Shown piece by piece: positions 44,319 through 52,949 of a stretch of 64,000 nt of DNA. Positions within the stretch are counted from its first letter, which is position 1. The number at the start of each line of letters is the position of its first letter. This DNA comes from Arachidicoccus rhizosphaerae (GTDB lineage: Bacteria; Bacteroidota; Bacteroidia; Chitinophagales; Chitinophagaceae): contig NZ_FNQY01000008.1 of assembly GCF_900107765.1 (NCBI RefSeq), positions 62,001 to 126,000 on the forward strand, written 5' to 3'. The notes beneath the pieces were generated by a model, which made no database searches, was not told where the DNA came from, and saw nothing but the letters and a program-made list of their open reading frames with translations. Both the position numbers and the translations under genes were made by a program.

Positions 44319-44346
44319 TAGCCGGCTGTTTTAAAAGCGCCGGCTA
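44319..44346. repeat. Inverted repeat downstream of pyrF
   Basis: TAGCCGGC and GCCGGCTA (8 bp, perfect) around a 12-nt loop, 10 nt past pyrF. It is followed by A7, not T, on the plus strand, so it is not a standard terminator for pyrF. Possibly a protein-binding site or a mis-oriented element. Confidence 0.45.
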
Positions 44347-44474
44347 AAAAAACGGGCCTCTCACATTAATGGTTTCCTTTCCAGGGTATACTTCCTCTGA
44401 AATGTGCATACAGCTTTCTCAGGTTCAGGTGTCAAAAAAATCAGGGAAGGCAGTCTGCTATACAATGGATTAAA

Positions 44475-45032
44475 ATGCTAAATGTAATGATAAAAAGTAC
44501 AGGTTATAAGTTAAGCATGGCTTGGGTGCTGATCATTTCCCTCGGTGCCGCGGCCTTATTAGGTTGTCAGGGCCAGGATGAAAATAGACGGGAAAGCTCA
44601 GTTCAGGACAGTTCCGCTACTGCAAAGCGGCCCTCTGGTACCTCTTTTTCTGAAACGAGGACCCATGTTCATCAGGAGCTGCAGATCATCAGGTCTCACA
44701 ATGACTCATTAATTGAAGTCACCGTAAAACAAGGCTCCATTCCGGATTCCATGGTCTTAAACCTGGATTATAATTATCAGCGCCTGCACGTAAAGGTTTT
44801 AAACGTAAAGGGAAAGGATTCCCTGATAGCCAACCTGCACGCACCGGGTAATCAGCGGAACCTGCGCTTTAACCAGATTCAGTTACCGGACGGAACGCTG
44901 GACGGTCCTTTTGGCAGAGAACTGCATTACAGGGCCCGTCTTGACGGAGACTATACCCTGATGCTGGGCAAAGATAATATGGCCGATGGCATCTTAAAAG
45001 GACCGGTGGTTATCTATCTAAAACTTCAATAA
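44475..45032 (+). CDS. Lipoprotein of unknown function
   Basis: 185 residues. A membrane segment (about 14-30) ends in a lipobox AALLGC, then a Ser/Asp/Glu linker and a small beta-rich domain (VTVKQGSIPDSMVLNLDYNYQ, GPFGREL). I do not recognise the family. Probably an inner- or outer-membrane lipoprotein. It precedes the S9 peptidase gene by about 80-120 nt on the same strand. Confidence 0.7.
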   Translation: MLNVMIKSTGYKLSMAWVLIISLGAAALLGCQGQDENRRESSVQDSSATAKRPSGTSFSETRTHVHQELQIIRSHNDSLIEVTVKQGSIPDSMVLNLDYNYQRLHVKVLNVKGKDSLIANLHAPGNQRNLRFNQIQLPDGTLDGPFGRELHYRARLDGDYTLMLGKDNMADGILKGPVVIYLKLQ

Positions 45033-45065
45033 GAAGTAGAAGTAAGCGGATAAAAAAAGAAATAT

Positions 45066-45117
45066 ACACTTTGGAAGTACTGTGCCAATGGGTATAGTCA
45101 CAATACTTCTAAAGTGT
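45066..45117 (+). promoter_or_regulatory. Inverted repeat before the S9 peptidase gene
   Basis: ACACTTTGGAAGTA (45066-45079) pairs with TACTTCTAAAGTGT (45104-45117) over 14 positions, with one G-T wobble, around 24 nt. It lies 33 nt upstream of the chosen ATG. It could be an operator or an RNA hairpin; no T-run follows. Confidence 0.5.
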
Positions 45118-45149
45118 GCAATATAATAATAACTAAAATACAGTATTTT

Positions 45150-47816
45150 ATGCTTATGAAGGGCAAGGACGCGGGCGTGATTCCATCCGGACTAAAAGGA
45201 GGTTATTCTAAAAAACAGCGCACGGGCGTTTTCCAGGCACTGCAGCAAAGAAAACAAAAGGTGTACGGCTTGAGTCTGATTTTAATGGCGGCTCTTTCCA
45301 TAGGTCAGCTGCGGGCACAGGGGCCGGTCGCCTCTGGGGCGCAGCCGCAGTCTGTTTCCAGGGCCAATTATCAGCTGGCGGCTAAATTTTCTCCCGAAAG
45401 GCAAAAACAGATGGTGTTCTCAACCAGTGTAAATCCCCACTGGCTGGAAAATGGTGACCGTTTCTGGTATCAGTTTGAAACAAGCCAGGGAAAAAAATGG
45501 TACCTGGTGGACGCGGCTGCGGCCACTAAACGCCCCTTGTTTAATGAAGATAAAGTGATTGCTAAGGTAAGCGAAGTCGTACAGGAACCTTTTACTGCCC
45601 AGCATTTCCCCATCGATAGTGTAGAATTTCTGGAGAAGGAACATGCCATCCGCTTTCAGATACAGTCTAAAAAAGAAGTAACGGATGAGGACACTACAGA
45701 GGTGAAAACATCCGTGTCAGATAAGCACCGGAAAGATAATAAGGAAAACCAGAGCAAGGATAAGAAGACCCATAAAAAAGTCTATTATTTTCGTTATGAT
45801 ATTGACCGTGACGAACTGACGGAGCTGAAGGATTTTAAACGGAAAAAAGAGACCCAGTCCTGGGCCAATATATCCCCAGACGGCAAGACAGTGGTCTTTG
45901 TCAAACACTACAACCTGTATTGGATGGACAGGGCGAATTTTGAAAAAGCGCTGATCGATGATAAGGATAGCACCATTGTTGAACATCCCCTGACAACAGA
46001 TGGAGAACTGTATTTTACCTATGGCAGGAATTCCAGTAATATCGGTACGGATAATGTAGAGATGGAAAAGGATAAGGATAAGCGGTCAAGGCCTTATTTA
46101 TTATGGTCGGCGGATTCCAGGTATTTCGCCATGACCAGGGAGGATGACCGCAAGGTAAGTAAACTCTGGGTCGTTCATAATATTAAAGAACCCCGCCCGA
46201 CCCTGGAGACCTACGCCTATTCAATGCCGGGAGATACGGCGCTTTCACTATATCATCTGTTGGTTTTTGACATGACCAGTAAAACGCAAAAAGAAATTGA
46301 TGCGCATGCCTATAAGGATCAGACGCTTAGCATTCAGGGGAAGCCTTATCAGTCCTCAGACAGGGATAAGCCCTATGTGCCGCTGATCTGGTCAGCAGAT
46401 GCCACGCATTTTTTTGTAACCCGTCAGAGCCGGGATATGAAAAAAATTGATGTGCTAAAAGTGGACGCGGTCACGGGTCAGGTTAAAACCCTGATTGAAG
46501 AAAGAATGAATACCTCCCAGGAAGCCAAAAATGTTGGGGTGATTGACGGCGGTAAGGAACTAATAGAGTGGAGCGAACGCAGCGGCTGGGCCCAGTTTTA
46601 TCTCTATGACGGTGAGGGGCATCTGAAAAACCAGATCACGCCGGGCGGCTTCCATTGTAATGATATAGAAAAAATTGATGAGGCGGCTCGTGTATTATAT
46701 TTTACCGCTAATGGCAAAGAACAAGGGGAGAATCCGTATTATATGCACCTGTACCGGATTAATTTTGACGGTTCAGGATTACAGTTACTCAATAAAGGGG
46801 ACTTTGACCATGATATCAGCATGAGCGACTCCAAAAGGTTTTTTGTGGACAATTACTCCAGGGTGAATACGGTCCCTAACGCCGTGCTTAAAAACAGCCA
46901 GGGTAAAAAGATTATGGAACTGGACTCCGCTGATCTGCATCAGTTATTTGCTGCCGGTTATCAATTCCCGGAATTAGTAAAGCTGAAAGCCGCCGATGGT
47001 ATCACAGATCTGTATGGGGTACTCTATAAGCCCTTTGATTTTGACAGTACTAAAAAATACCCGCTCGTGGAATACGTCTATCCCGGACCGCAGACCGAAG
47101 CTGTCCAGACGACTTTTACCAGGGTAGCCGACCGGACAGACAGGCTGGCTCAGATTGGCGTAGTCGTATTAACGGTAGGCAATAGAGGAGGTAGCCCGAT
47201 GCGCTCTAAATGGTATCATAATTACGGCTATGGAAACTTAAGAGATTATGGGCTGGCGGATAAAAAAGCGGCGGCGGAACAAATAGCGAACCGTTACCCT
47301 TATATTGACATTAACCGGGTGGGGATCCATGGTCACTCAGGAGGCGGTTTTATGACAGCGGCAGCCCTGTTTACTTATCCGGATTTCTTTAAAGTAGGGA
47401 TCTCTTCTTCCGGGAACCACGATAACAGAATCTATAACAACTGGTGGAGCGAGAAACATCACGGAATAACCGAAAAAATAAATGATAAAGGAGATACCAG
47501 TTTTGTCTTTAAAATTGCCACTAATCCAGAGATCGCGGCTCATCTGAAAGGGCATTTACTGCTGACCACAGGGGATGTGGATGACAATGTCCACCCCGCC
47601 AATACAATACGGGTGGTCAATGCTTTAATTAAAGCCAATAAGCGCTTTGATCTGGTGGTGCTTCCCGGACAAAGGCATGCCTATGGTGATATGGAAGAAT
47701 ATTTTTTCTGGCGTCTGGCAGACTATTACAGCCAGTGGCTGATTGGCGATTTTTCCCATTCCGCTCAGGTGGATATGCTGGAGGCAAGTCAGGATAAAGC
47801 ACTCAGTGATGATTAG
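45150..47816 (+). CDS. S9-family (DPP IV-like) prolyl oligopeptidase
   Basis: 888 residues from ATG 45150; a GTG at 45114 lies inside the inverted repeat and is less likely. An N-terminal hydrophobic segment (about residues 39-56) acts as signal or anchor. The DPPIV_N propeller (about 100-580) precedes the hydrolase domain with GHSGGG (Ser 730), the Asp in TTGDVDDNVHP and the His in GQRHAYGDMEEYF. Such periplasmic enzymes remove N-terminal dipeptides after Pro or Ala. A charged insertion (about 185-215: KHRKDNKENQSKDKKTHKK) in the propeller is unusual and likely disordered. Confidence 0.9.
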   Translation: MLMKGKDAGVIPSGLKGGYSKKQRTGVFQALQQRKQKVYGLSLILMAALSIGQLRAQGPVASGAQPQSVSRANYQLAAKFSPERQKQMVFSTSVNPHWLENGDRFWYQFETSQGKKWYLVDAAAATKRPLFNEDKVIAKVSEVVQEPFTAQHFPIDSVEFLEKEHAIRFQIQSKKEVTDEDTTEVKTSVSDKHRKDNKENQSKDKKTHKKVYYFRYDIDRDELTELKDFKRKKETQSWANISPDGKTVVFVKHYNLYWMDRANFEKALIDDKDSTIVEHPLTTDGELYFTYGRNSSNIGTDNVEMEKDKDKRSRPYLLWSADSRYFAMTREDDRKVSKLWVVHNIKEPRPTLETYAYSMPGDTALSLYHLLVFDMTSKTQKEIDAHAYKDQTLSIQGKPYQSSDRDKPYVPLIWSADATHFFVTRQSRDMKKIDVLKVDAVTGQVKTLIEERMNTSQEAKNVGVIDGGKELIEWSERSGWAQFYLYDGEGHLKNQITPGGFHCNDIEKIDEAARVLYFTANGKEQGENPYYMHLYRINFDGSGLQLLNKGDFDHDISMSDSKRFFVDNYSRVNTVPNAVLKNSQGKKIMELDSADLHQLFAAGYQFPELVKLKAADGITDLYGVLYKPFDFDSTKKYPLVEYVYPGPQTEAVQTTFTRVADRTDRLAQIGVVVLTVGNRGGSPMRSKWYHNYGYGNLRDYGLADKKAAAEQIANRYPYIDINRVGIHGHSGGGFMTAAALFTYPDFFKVGISSSGNHDNRIYNNWWSEKHHGITEKINDKGDTSFVFKIATNPEIAAHLKGHLLLTTGDVDDNVHPANTIRVVNALIKANKRFDLVVLPGQRHAYGDMEEYFFWRLADYYSQWLIGDFSHSAQVDMLEASQDKALSDD

Positions 47817-47848
47817 CAGCACCATGAGGCGTTAGAACAATTATATTT

Positions 47849-47877
47849 AAAGGAGATCCTAAATGGCCTCCTTTTTT
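47849..47877 (+). terminator. Terminator after the S9 peptidase gene
   Basis: AAAGGAG pairs with CTCCTTT around a 12-nt loop, followed by TTT, 33 nt past the stop codon. Confidence 0.6.
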
Positions 47878-47983
47878 AGTCGTTAAAAGGGGGCCAATAA
47901 AGGAGATGAACCGTAGACAATTGGCATTTAAATTGTAATTTTACCCGTATAGAACCTGATTTTTTGACCAATATCTTTATACC

Positions 47984-48580
47984 ATGGAAACACAGGAATT
48001 ATTACAGCAGGCAATAGAAAAATTCAGTCATGGGGCAGACAGCTCTGAGATCCGTCCGGGACGTAAAAAGTTTCTGGATACCATCACCTGTGCAGATGAT
48101 AAGGAAGGTTTAAGAATCATTGAAACCATTGGTTCCGAGAGAAACAATATGGTTATTTTAGCCGGAAAAGACCAAAACGGCAGTTCAGGGGTGGTCTCCT
48201 TTTCCTTTGTCAGAAAGGAAGGGTATTTTGCGATTCAGGTCATCTCTACCATTGCGGAATTTATTCCTTCAGAACAAGTGGTCATCGGCTTTAAAATGGA
48301 AAACGGGAAGGAAGTGATTACGGGGTTTGTATTCCCTCCGGTGAATGTAGAAGGCACACATTACTGGGCCAATTACGCACAACTGGCACCGGAAGATCTG
48401 GCAGCTTTTATGGAGTCTGCGGTGGTGGCCTGGCAAATGAAAAATAAGCTCAATAATCATCATTTAGAAAGTGATTTTACCATACTGGCTACCGATATCC
48501 TGCCACAATCCGAAGCTAAATATTTATTACAGTCCATGGCAGTAGCCATCGCTAAAGATTATTTGGTAAGTAAAGCATAA
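47984..48580 (+). CDS. Cytosolic protein of unknown function
   Basis: 198 residues, no signal or membrane segment. Alternating hydrophobic strands (VVSFSFVRKEGYFAIQVIST, EVITGFVFPPVNVEG) and a helical C-terminus suggest an alpha/beta fold. I do not recognise a family. A TATCTTTA box lies 6 nt before the ATG. Good codon structure and length support a real gene. It sits upstream of, but is not clearly linked to, the glutamine amidotransferase gene. Confidence 0.6.
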   Translation: METQELLQQAIEKFSHGADSSEIRPGRKKFLDTITCADDKEGLRIIETIGSERNNMVILAGKDQNGSSGVVSFSFVRKEGYFAIQVISTIAEFIPSEQVVIGFKMENGKEVITGFVFPPVNVEGTHYWANYAQLAPEDLAAFMESAVVAWQMKNKLNNHHLESDFTILATDILPQSEAKYLLQSMAVAIAKDYLVSKA

Positions 48581-48655
48581 GTGTTTTGTAAAATTTCAAA
48601 GACCGGGTCCCTTGCCCGCTTTACCCTGGTAATAAAAACCTGATTCATCATTAGC

Positions 48656-49324
48656 ATGTCGACTGCAAAAAAAGCGCATTATCTGCAACATGTAGCCTTT
48701 GAAGGGCTGGGTTATATCAAGGAGTGGTTGGTTCAAAATAATTTTGAGCTGACTGGTACTGAATTTTTTAATTCTGCTTACCAGCTGCCGGACCCAGCTG
48801 ATCTGGACATATTAGTCGTAATGGGCGGCCCCATGGGTATATACGATGAGGCGCATTATTGCTGGTTAACCAAAGAGAAAGTCTTTATAAAAGATTGTTT
48901 AAATAAAGGGGTAAAGATATTGGGTATCTGTTTGGGGGCGCAGCTGTTAGCGGACGCTTTGGGTGCCGGTGTGCATGCGGCCCCCAATAAGGAAATCGGC
49001 TGGTTTAAGATTGAACCGGATTACAGCCCATCACTGAATAACACTGCTCAAAATGCAGCAGATTCTTTGTTGCACGCATTGTTGCAAACTGTGTTTACGG
49101 ACGGCCCGGTTGTCTTTCACTGGCATGGTGATCAGTTTGATTTGCCGCCCGGTTGCCAGGGAGCACTGCGGACAGAGGCCAACGCCAATCAGGCCTTTAC
49201 CTATAAAAATCAAGTACTGGCCCTACAGTTTCATCTGGAAGTAACCCCTCAATCACTACGTGGAATGCTTAGCCATGGAGCTAATGAATGGCCGGTACAT
49301 CCTGTCTTGACCGCTAATATATAG
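48656..49324 (+). CDS. Class I glutamine amidotransferase (GMP-synthase-like domain)
   Basis: 222 residues. The catalytic Cys is in LGICLGAQL and the His in LQFHLEVTP, with MGGPMGIYDE as oxyanion strand. The protein is a stand-alone GATase of the GuaA N-terminal type, without a synthetase domain. Relatives act on gamma-glutamyl compounds or supply ammonia to an unknown partner. Last core gene before the mobile patch. Confidence 0.9.
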   Translation: MSTAKKAHYLQHVAFEGLGYIKEWLVQNNFELTGTEFFNSAYQLPDPADLDILVVMGGPMGIYDEAHYCWLTKEKVFIKDCLNKGVKILGICLGAQLLADALGAGVHAAPNKEIGWFKIEPDYSPSLNNTAQNAADSLLHALLQTVFTDGPVVFHWHGDQFDLPPGCQGALRTEANANQAFTYKNQVLALQFHLEVTPQSLRGMLSHGANEWPVHPVLTANI

Positions 49325-49396
49325 TAAATATGTAAGAAAAGCATGGCTCAAAGTTCAGCAGTAATCCTAGGATTCTGCGTAACTTTACAGTTGCGA

Positions 49397-50134
49397 TCAC
49401 CCAAAGGTATACCTTCCCAGATATTCAATAGCTGAATGAACTGATTTAAATGGCCGTTTTGCGTACACCACCCAATTCTTGCCAAAGAGTTCATTCTTCA
49501 ATTCCTTCGGTACATGCTCTGGCAGCGCAGCTTCCAATTCTTCAATAAACCTAGCTCTAAAGACCTTGCTCATGGCTATGACAGAAAATAGGTACTTCCC
49601 CTTATTTTTAGTAGACACCCATCTTCCGTCCTTCGTAAGCCCACCTCCAGGTATTATGCAATGGAGGTGCGGGTGTAAGTTCATGGTCTGTCCCCATGTG
49701 TGCAGAATGGAGATCATGCTCGTCTGCGCACCCAGCCAATTTTTGTCATGTCCAAAGGTAGTTATTACACTCCAAGCGGTTTTAAACAAAATGTCATATA
49801 CCACTTTAGGCTTGTGTAAGCAAAGCCGATTTAAAGTATCTGGGAGGGTAAATACTACATGGAAATGGGGCACCGGGAGGAGTTCCTCCTCCCGGGCCTG
49901 AATCCACTCTACTCTATTTATCCCCTGACACCTGGGGCAGTGCCTGTTCCTCTACGAATTGTAGGATACCTGTATGTGCCCACAACTGGTACATCCATCG
50001 ACATGACCACCTAAGTCACTAGTTCTACATCGCCTGATTGCATTAAGCGTCCTTAGCTGCCAGCTATTATACCTATGCTGCAACTGTGCCCAGCATTCAT
50101 TTAGAATGTCGGCTACTTCATATTTAGGAGCCAT
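49397..50134 (-). pseudogene. IS91-family transposase, interrupted and truncated
   Basis: From ATG 50134 the frame encodes the N-terminal zinc finger (HVDGCTSCGHIQVSYNS), then a TAG at 49954-49952. The same frame continues with RNRHCPRCQGINRVEW, PHFHVVFTLPDTLN and the HUH-type motif HPHLHC, and stops at 49397 after EYLGRYTFG. IS91 transposases usually have about 380-400 residues; the C-terminal third with the catalytic Tyr region is missing. TAG stands exactly where the finger normally has Cys. Its start overlaps the recombinase stop (TAATG), so the two were translationally coupled. Confidence 0.8.
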
Positions 50135-51063
50135 TACCTTACATTGAACAATTGATCCACAGGAGTTACGATTTTCTGGGCGGGTATCGATACCAGTTTA
50201 AGGTAAACCATAGTGGTTTTGATGTCAGAATGTCCCATGTATTCCTGTACTACAGGTAAAGGGACATGACTCTCAACAAGTAGCATTGCATAACTATGGC
50301 GAAGACTATGAGCCGACACATTTTTGGCAATGCTAGCAGCCTTTACAGCCTCTTTTAGGACACGATTGATGCTTGCAATGGAAATAGGGATACCCGAACA
50401 TGTTAAACACTCAAATACAAATTTCGTGGGGTTCCAGTATTCAAAATGCGTCTTTAGCCTGCTGAGAACACCCTTACCAATTGGGATACTGCGATCCTTT
50501 TTCCGCTTACTACAACGAACGTGCAATCTAGACCGCTCCAAATCAATGTCGCTAACCTCCAGTGCAGGGACTTCGATGATCCGCAGGCCACAACCCAGCA
50601 TCAATGCAATTACCAAAGCATAGACCTTATTAGGAATGAGAGGCTGCAGTAAGCAGAGCCTTAGCTTCTGTTATATTAAGAACGGTCGGTAATTTTTTCT
50701 CATTGGGCAGCTTCGGCAGTTTGAACTGCTCGTAAGGAAGGTCATAAATCCGGCATGCGGCGCGCAGGGCATGAACAGTCAAAAAATAAATGTTTTGGAA
50801 ACGCCCTCAGATTTTTTCTTTAAGAACAAATAATCGGTCACTTGCTCCGATGAAAGGCGGAGTGGGTTTTCGTTAAAATGTAAAGCGATATGGGCCAGAT
50901 GCCGAACATGATTTCCATATGTACTCTCGGACTTGCCGTTAATCACTACATACTTTTCAAGTCTGACTTGTAAATCCTTAAAACCGCCTACAATCGCCAC
51001 AGCTCTGTCAATAATAGTAGCTCTTTTAGGCCTTCCTGGCCTAACCGTAGTGGAATTTTGCAT
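50134..51063 (-). pseudogene. Tyrosine recombinase with two frameshifts
   Basis: Three pieces on the minus strand make one integrase: N-terminal SAM-like domain (51063 to about 50782), a middle piece (TVHALRAACRIYDLP ... NITEAKALLTAASHS, 50779-50630) and the catalytic domain (NKVYALVIALMLG onward to 50134). The first break is at a six-A run (50781-50786): one more base would restore IFLTVHALR. The second is near 50632. The catalytic residues remain (Arg in GCGLR, HSLRH, GHSDIKTT, Tyr in VYLKL). Coupling with an IS91 transposase is a known arrangement in the family. Confidence 0.75.
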
Positions 51064-51372
51064 TATTAAAGTTTGAGTTTTAAAAAAGCACTACGTATTT
51101 TATGGAATGCTTTACACGAGTGGCAATATCCATATTATATTAATACTCGCTTAGCTCATCAAAGATTTACAATAGAAAAAGTTATTCAGAAAAAAAATAA
51201 AACATAAGACTTGTAATGCTTGTATCAATTGTCACTATTAGGACTTTAACAAGCTGACTTTCAGTAGATTGAATTTAATTAGCAAAAAATAATAGATAAT
51301 ACTAAATAAATAATTATTTTTTACTCAAATAATTTGGCTCGTTCATTTCTTTATTGCACCTTTGTAGTAGTC
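51064..51372. other. AT-rich region between the recombinase remnant and the TnpB element
   Basis: About 310 nt, strongly AT-rich, with no coding region. CACCTTTG at 51357-51364, with TTTGG about 19 nt before it, resembles a promoter pointing at tnpB, though the box begins CA rather than TA. The left end of the tnpB element and the right end of the IS91 unit must lie here, but neither could be fixed. Confidence 0.35.
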
Positions 51373-51528
51373 ATTCAGTTAAGTATTTGCCTAGAAGAAA
51401 AAGATGCTTCACTGAATAAGAGTTTGCCGCTTTGCCAATAGCAATAGCACTATAAAAACAGATTAAATCATGTGGTGCCATAAAGAGTAACCTATGCTCT
51501 TATGGAGTCCAGCAGGTAATTTATTACC
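51373..51528 (+). promoter_or_regulatory. Hairpin-rich leader upstream of tnpB
   Basis: Three inverted repeats in 156 nt: ATTCAGT/ACTGAAT (51373-51379 and 51411-51417, extended by AAG/CTT after one mismatch), CCATAA-a-GAG/CTCTTATGG (51478-51505) and GGTAAT/ATTACC (51515-51528). They could be the left-end hairpins of an IS200/IS605-type element or a regulatory RNA leader. Confidence 0.5.
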
Positions 51529-51545
51529 CTGAAAGATTATTGATT

Positions 51546-52736
51546 ATGACTAAACCATGTTTAAAAGCATTTAAGTTCCGGATCTACCCCAATAAGGTGG
51601 AGAGGACCTTTTTTGCCAGGCAGTTTGGCTGTAACAGGTTTGCTTTTAACTACATGCTGGAACATAATAATACATTATACAAAGAGGAGAAAAAGCATTT
51701 AGGCTATTTTGAGATGACCGCCTTGCTGCCTGCATTAAAAAAGCAGGAGCAGACCAAGTGGCTGGCAGAAGTAAATGCCCAGTCACTACAACTTGCTGTC
51801 AAGGATTTAGATACCGCCTTTAAGCGTTTTTTTGATAAAAAAAGCGAAAGGCCAACCTTCAAAACCAAGCATGACCGCCAATGTTTTAAGGTCGCTCAGG
51901 ACTTTAAGTTTGAGAATGGTAAATTATGGTTACCTAAGCTGAAGACCTGGATAAAAGTAAAAGTCAGCCGGGAAGTTATCGGTAAGATTCTGTACCTGCA
52001 TATCTCTAAGACAGTAACCGGTAAATACTATGTATCCTTTACTGTTTCCGGGACAAATGAAACATTTGCCCCAACCGGTAAAAGTATTGGCCTGGATCTC
52101 GGGATCAAAGACGCGGCAATCCTGTCTGACGGGACCCGTTATGAGAATATAAAAACACTGAGCAAATTTGAAAAGAAATTAAAATACGCACAACGACAAC
52201 TGTCTAAGAAACAAAAGGGCAGTAAGGCAAAAGAGAGGCAACGTAGAAAAGTAGCCATTCTCCATGAAAAGATTAAGCATTTAAGGCATGACCATATAGA
52301 GAAATTGACAACAGATATTATTAAGAACAACGATAAGATTTTTTGTGAAGATCTCGCAGTTAAAAACATGGTCAAAAACCATAAGTTAGCCAAATCCTTA
52401 TCAGATGTAAGCCTGGGCTCCATTGGCGCCAAGCTGGAATACAAGGCTGAGTGGCATGGCCGTGTATTTTTAAAAGTGGGCCGCTTTTTCCCATCCAGTA
52501 AGACCTGTTCCAGCTGTGGGTGGATTAAAGAGGACCTTACTTTAAAAGATAGAGCGTGGACTTGTCAGCTGTGTGACTCACATCATGACCGGGATATTAA
52601 CGCAGCCAAAAATATTTTGGCTGAAGGCTTGAAAAAATTAAAAGACCTGTCTGTGTGCGGTGCGCACTCGGACAATAAACAAAAACAGGGTGAGACGCCT
52701 TCGTTGGAAGAGCCTATGACCCCTGAAAAACCTTGA
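51546..52736 (+). CDS. tnpB: TnpB RNA-guided nuclease (IS605-type), apparently intact
   Basis: 396 residues from ATG 51546. The RuvC-like acidic residues are in place: D184 (IGLDLGIKD), E268 (FCEDLAV) and D350 (DRDINAAKN). The zinc ribbon has C321/C324 and C340/C343. The N-terminal helix-turn-helix and helical parts (KAFKFRIYPN, RFAFNYML) fit the family. TnpB uses an omega-RNA from the element's 3' end to cut DNA and keep the transposon in place. No tnpA (Y1 transposase) lies on either side, so it is a stand-alone tnpB that needs TnpA in trans or is retained for another role. Confidence 0.93.
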   Translation: MTKPCLKAFKFRIYPNKVERTFFARQFGCNRFAFNYMLEHNNTLYKEEKKHLGYFEMTALLPALKKQEQTKWLAEVNAQSLQLAVKDLDTAFKRFFDKKSERPTFKTKHDRQCFKVAQDFKFENGKLWLPKLKTWIKVKVSREVIGKILYLHISKTVTGKYYVSFTVSGTNETFAPTGKSIGLDLGIKDAAILSDGTRYENIKTLSKFEKKLKYAQRQLSKKQKGSKAKERQRRKVAILHEKIKHLRHDHIEKLTTDIIKNNDKIFCEDLAVKNMVKNHKLAKSLSDVSLGSIGAKLEYKAEWHGRVFLKVGRFFPSSKTCSSCGWIKEDLTLKDRAWTCQLCDSHHDRDINAAKNILAEGLKKLKDLSVCGAHSDNKQKQGETPSLEEPMTPEKP

Positions 52737-52769
52737 GTATAACTTATTGTAGTATAATTATTTATACTC
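52735..52769 (+). repeat. Hairpin at the 3' end of tnpB
   Basis: GAGTATAA (52735-52742) pairs with TTATACTC (52762-52769). It overlaps the tnpB stop codon and is where an IS605-type right end and the 3' part of an omega-RNA would be expected. The exact element boundary is unknown. Confidence 0.45.
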
Positions 52770-52949
52770 GATAAGCTGCCGTAGGTTTAGTACAATACAT
52801 CCTATATTCAGACCCCGGAAGAAATTGTAGCGGGTAGTGGTAATATTAGAGCCTGTAATCAGCTGTTGCAACGTATTTTAAATCGTTGGTTGTTATAATA
52901 GCTATTTCTTTCTTTCTCTCTCTATCTTTGGCTTTTCTATCCTGCGCAT

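Noticed and set aside
49873-49895. Perfect hairpin CCGGGAGGA/TCCTCCCGG
   Set aside because: It lies inside the IS91 reading frame in a Glu/Leu-rich coding stretch and is explained by codon use.
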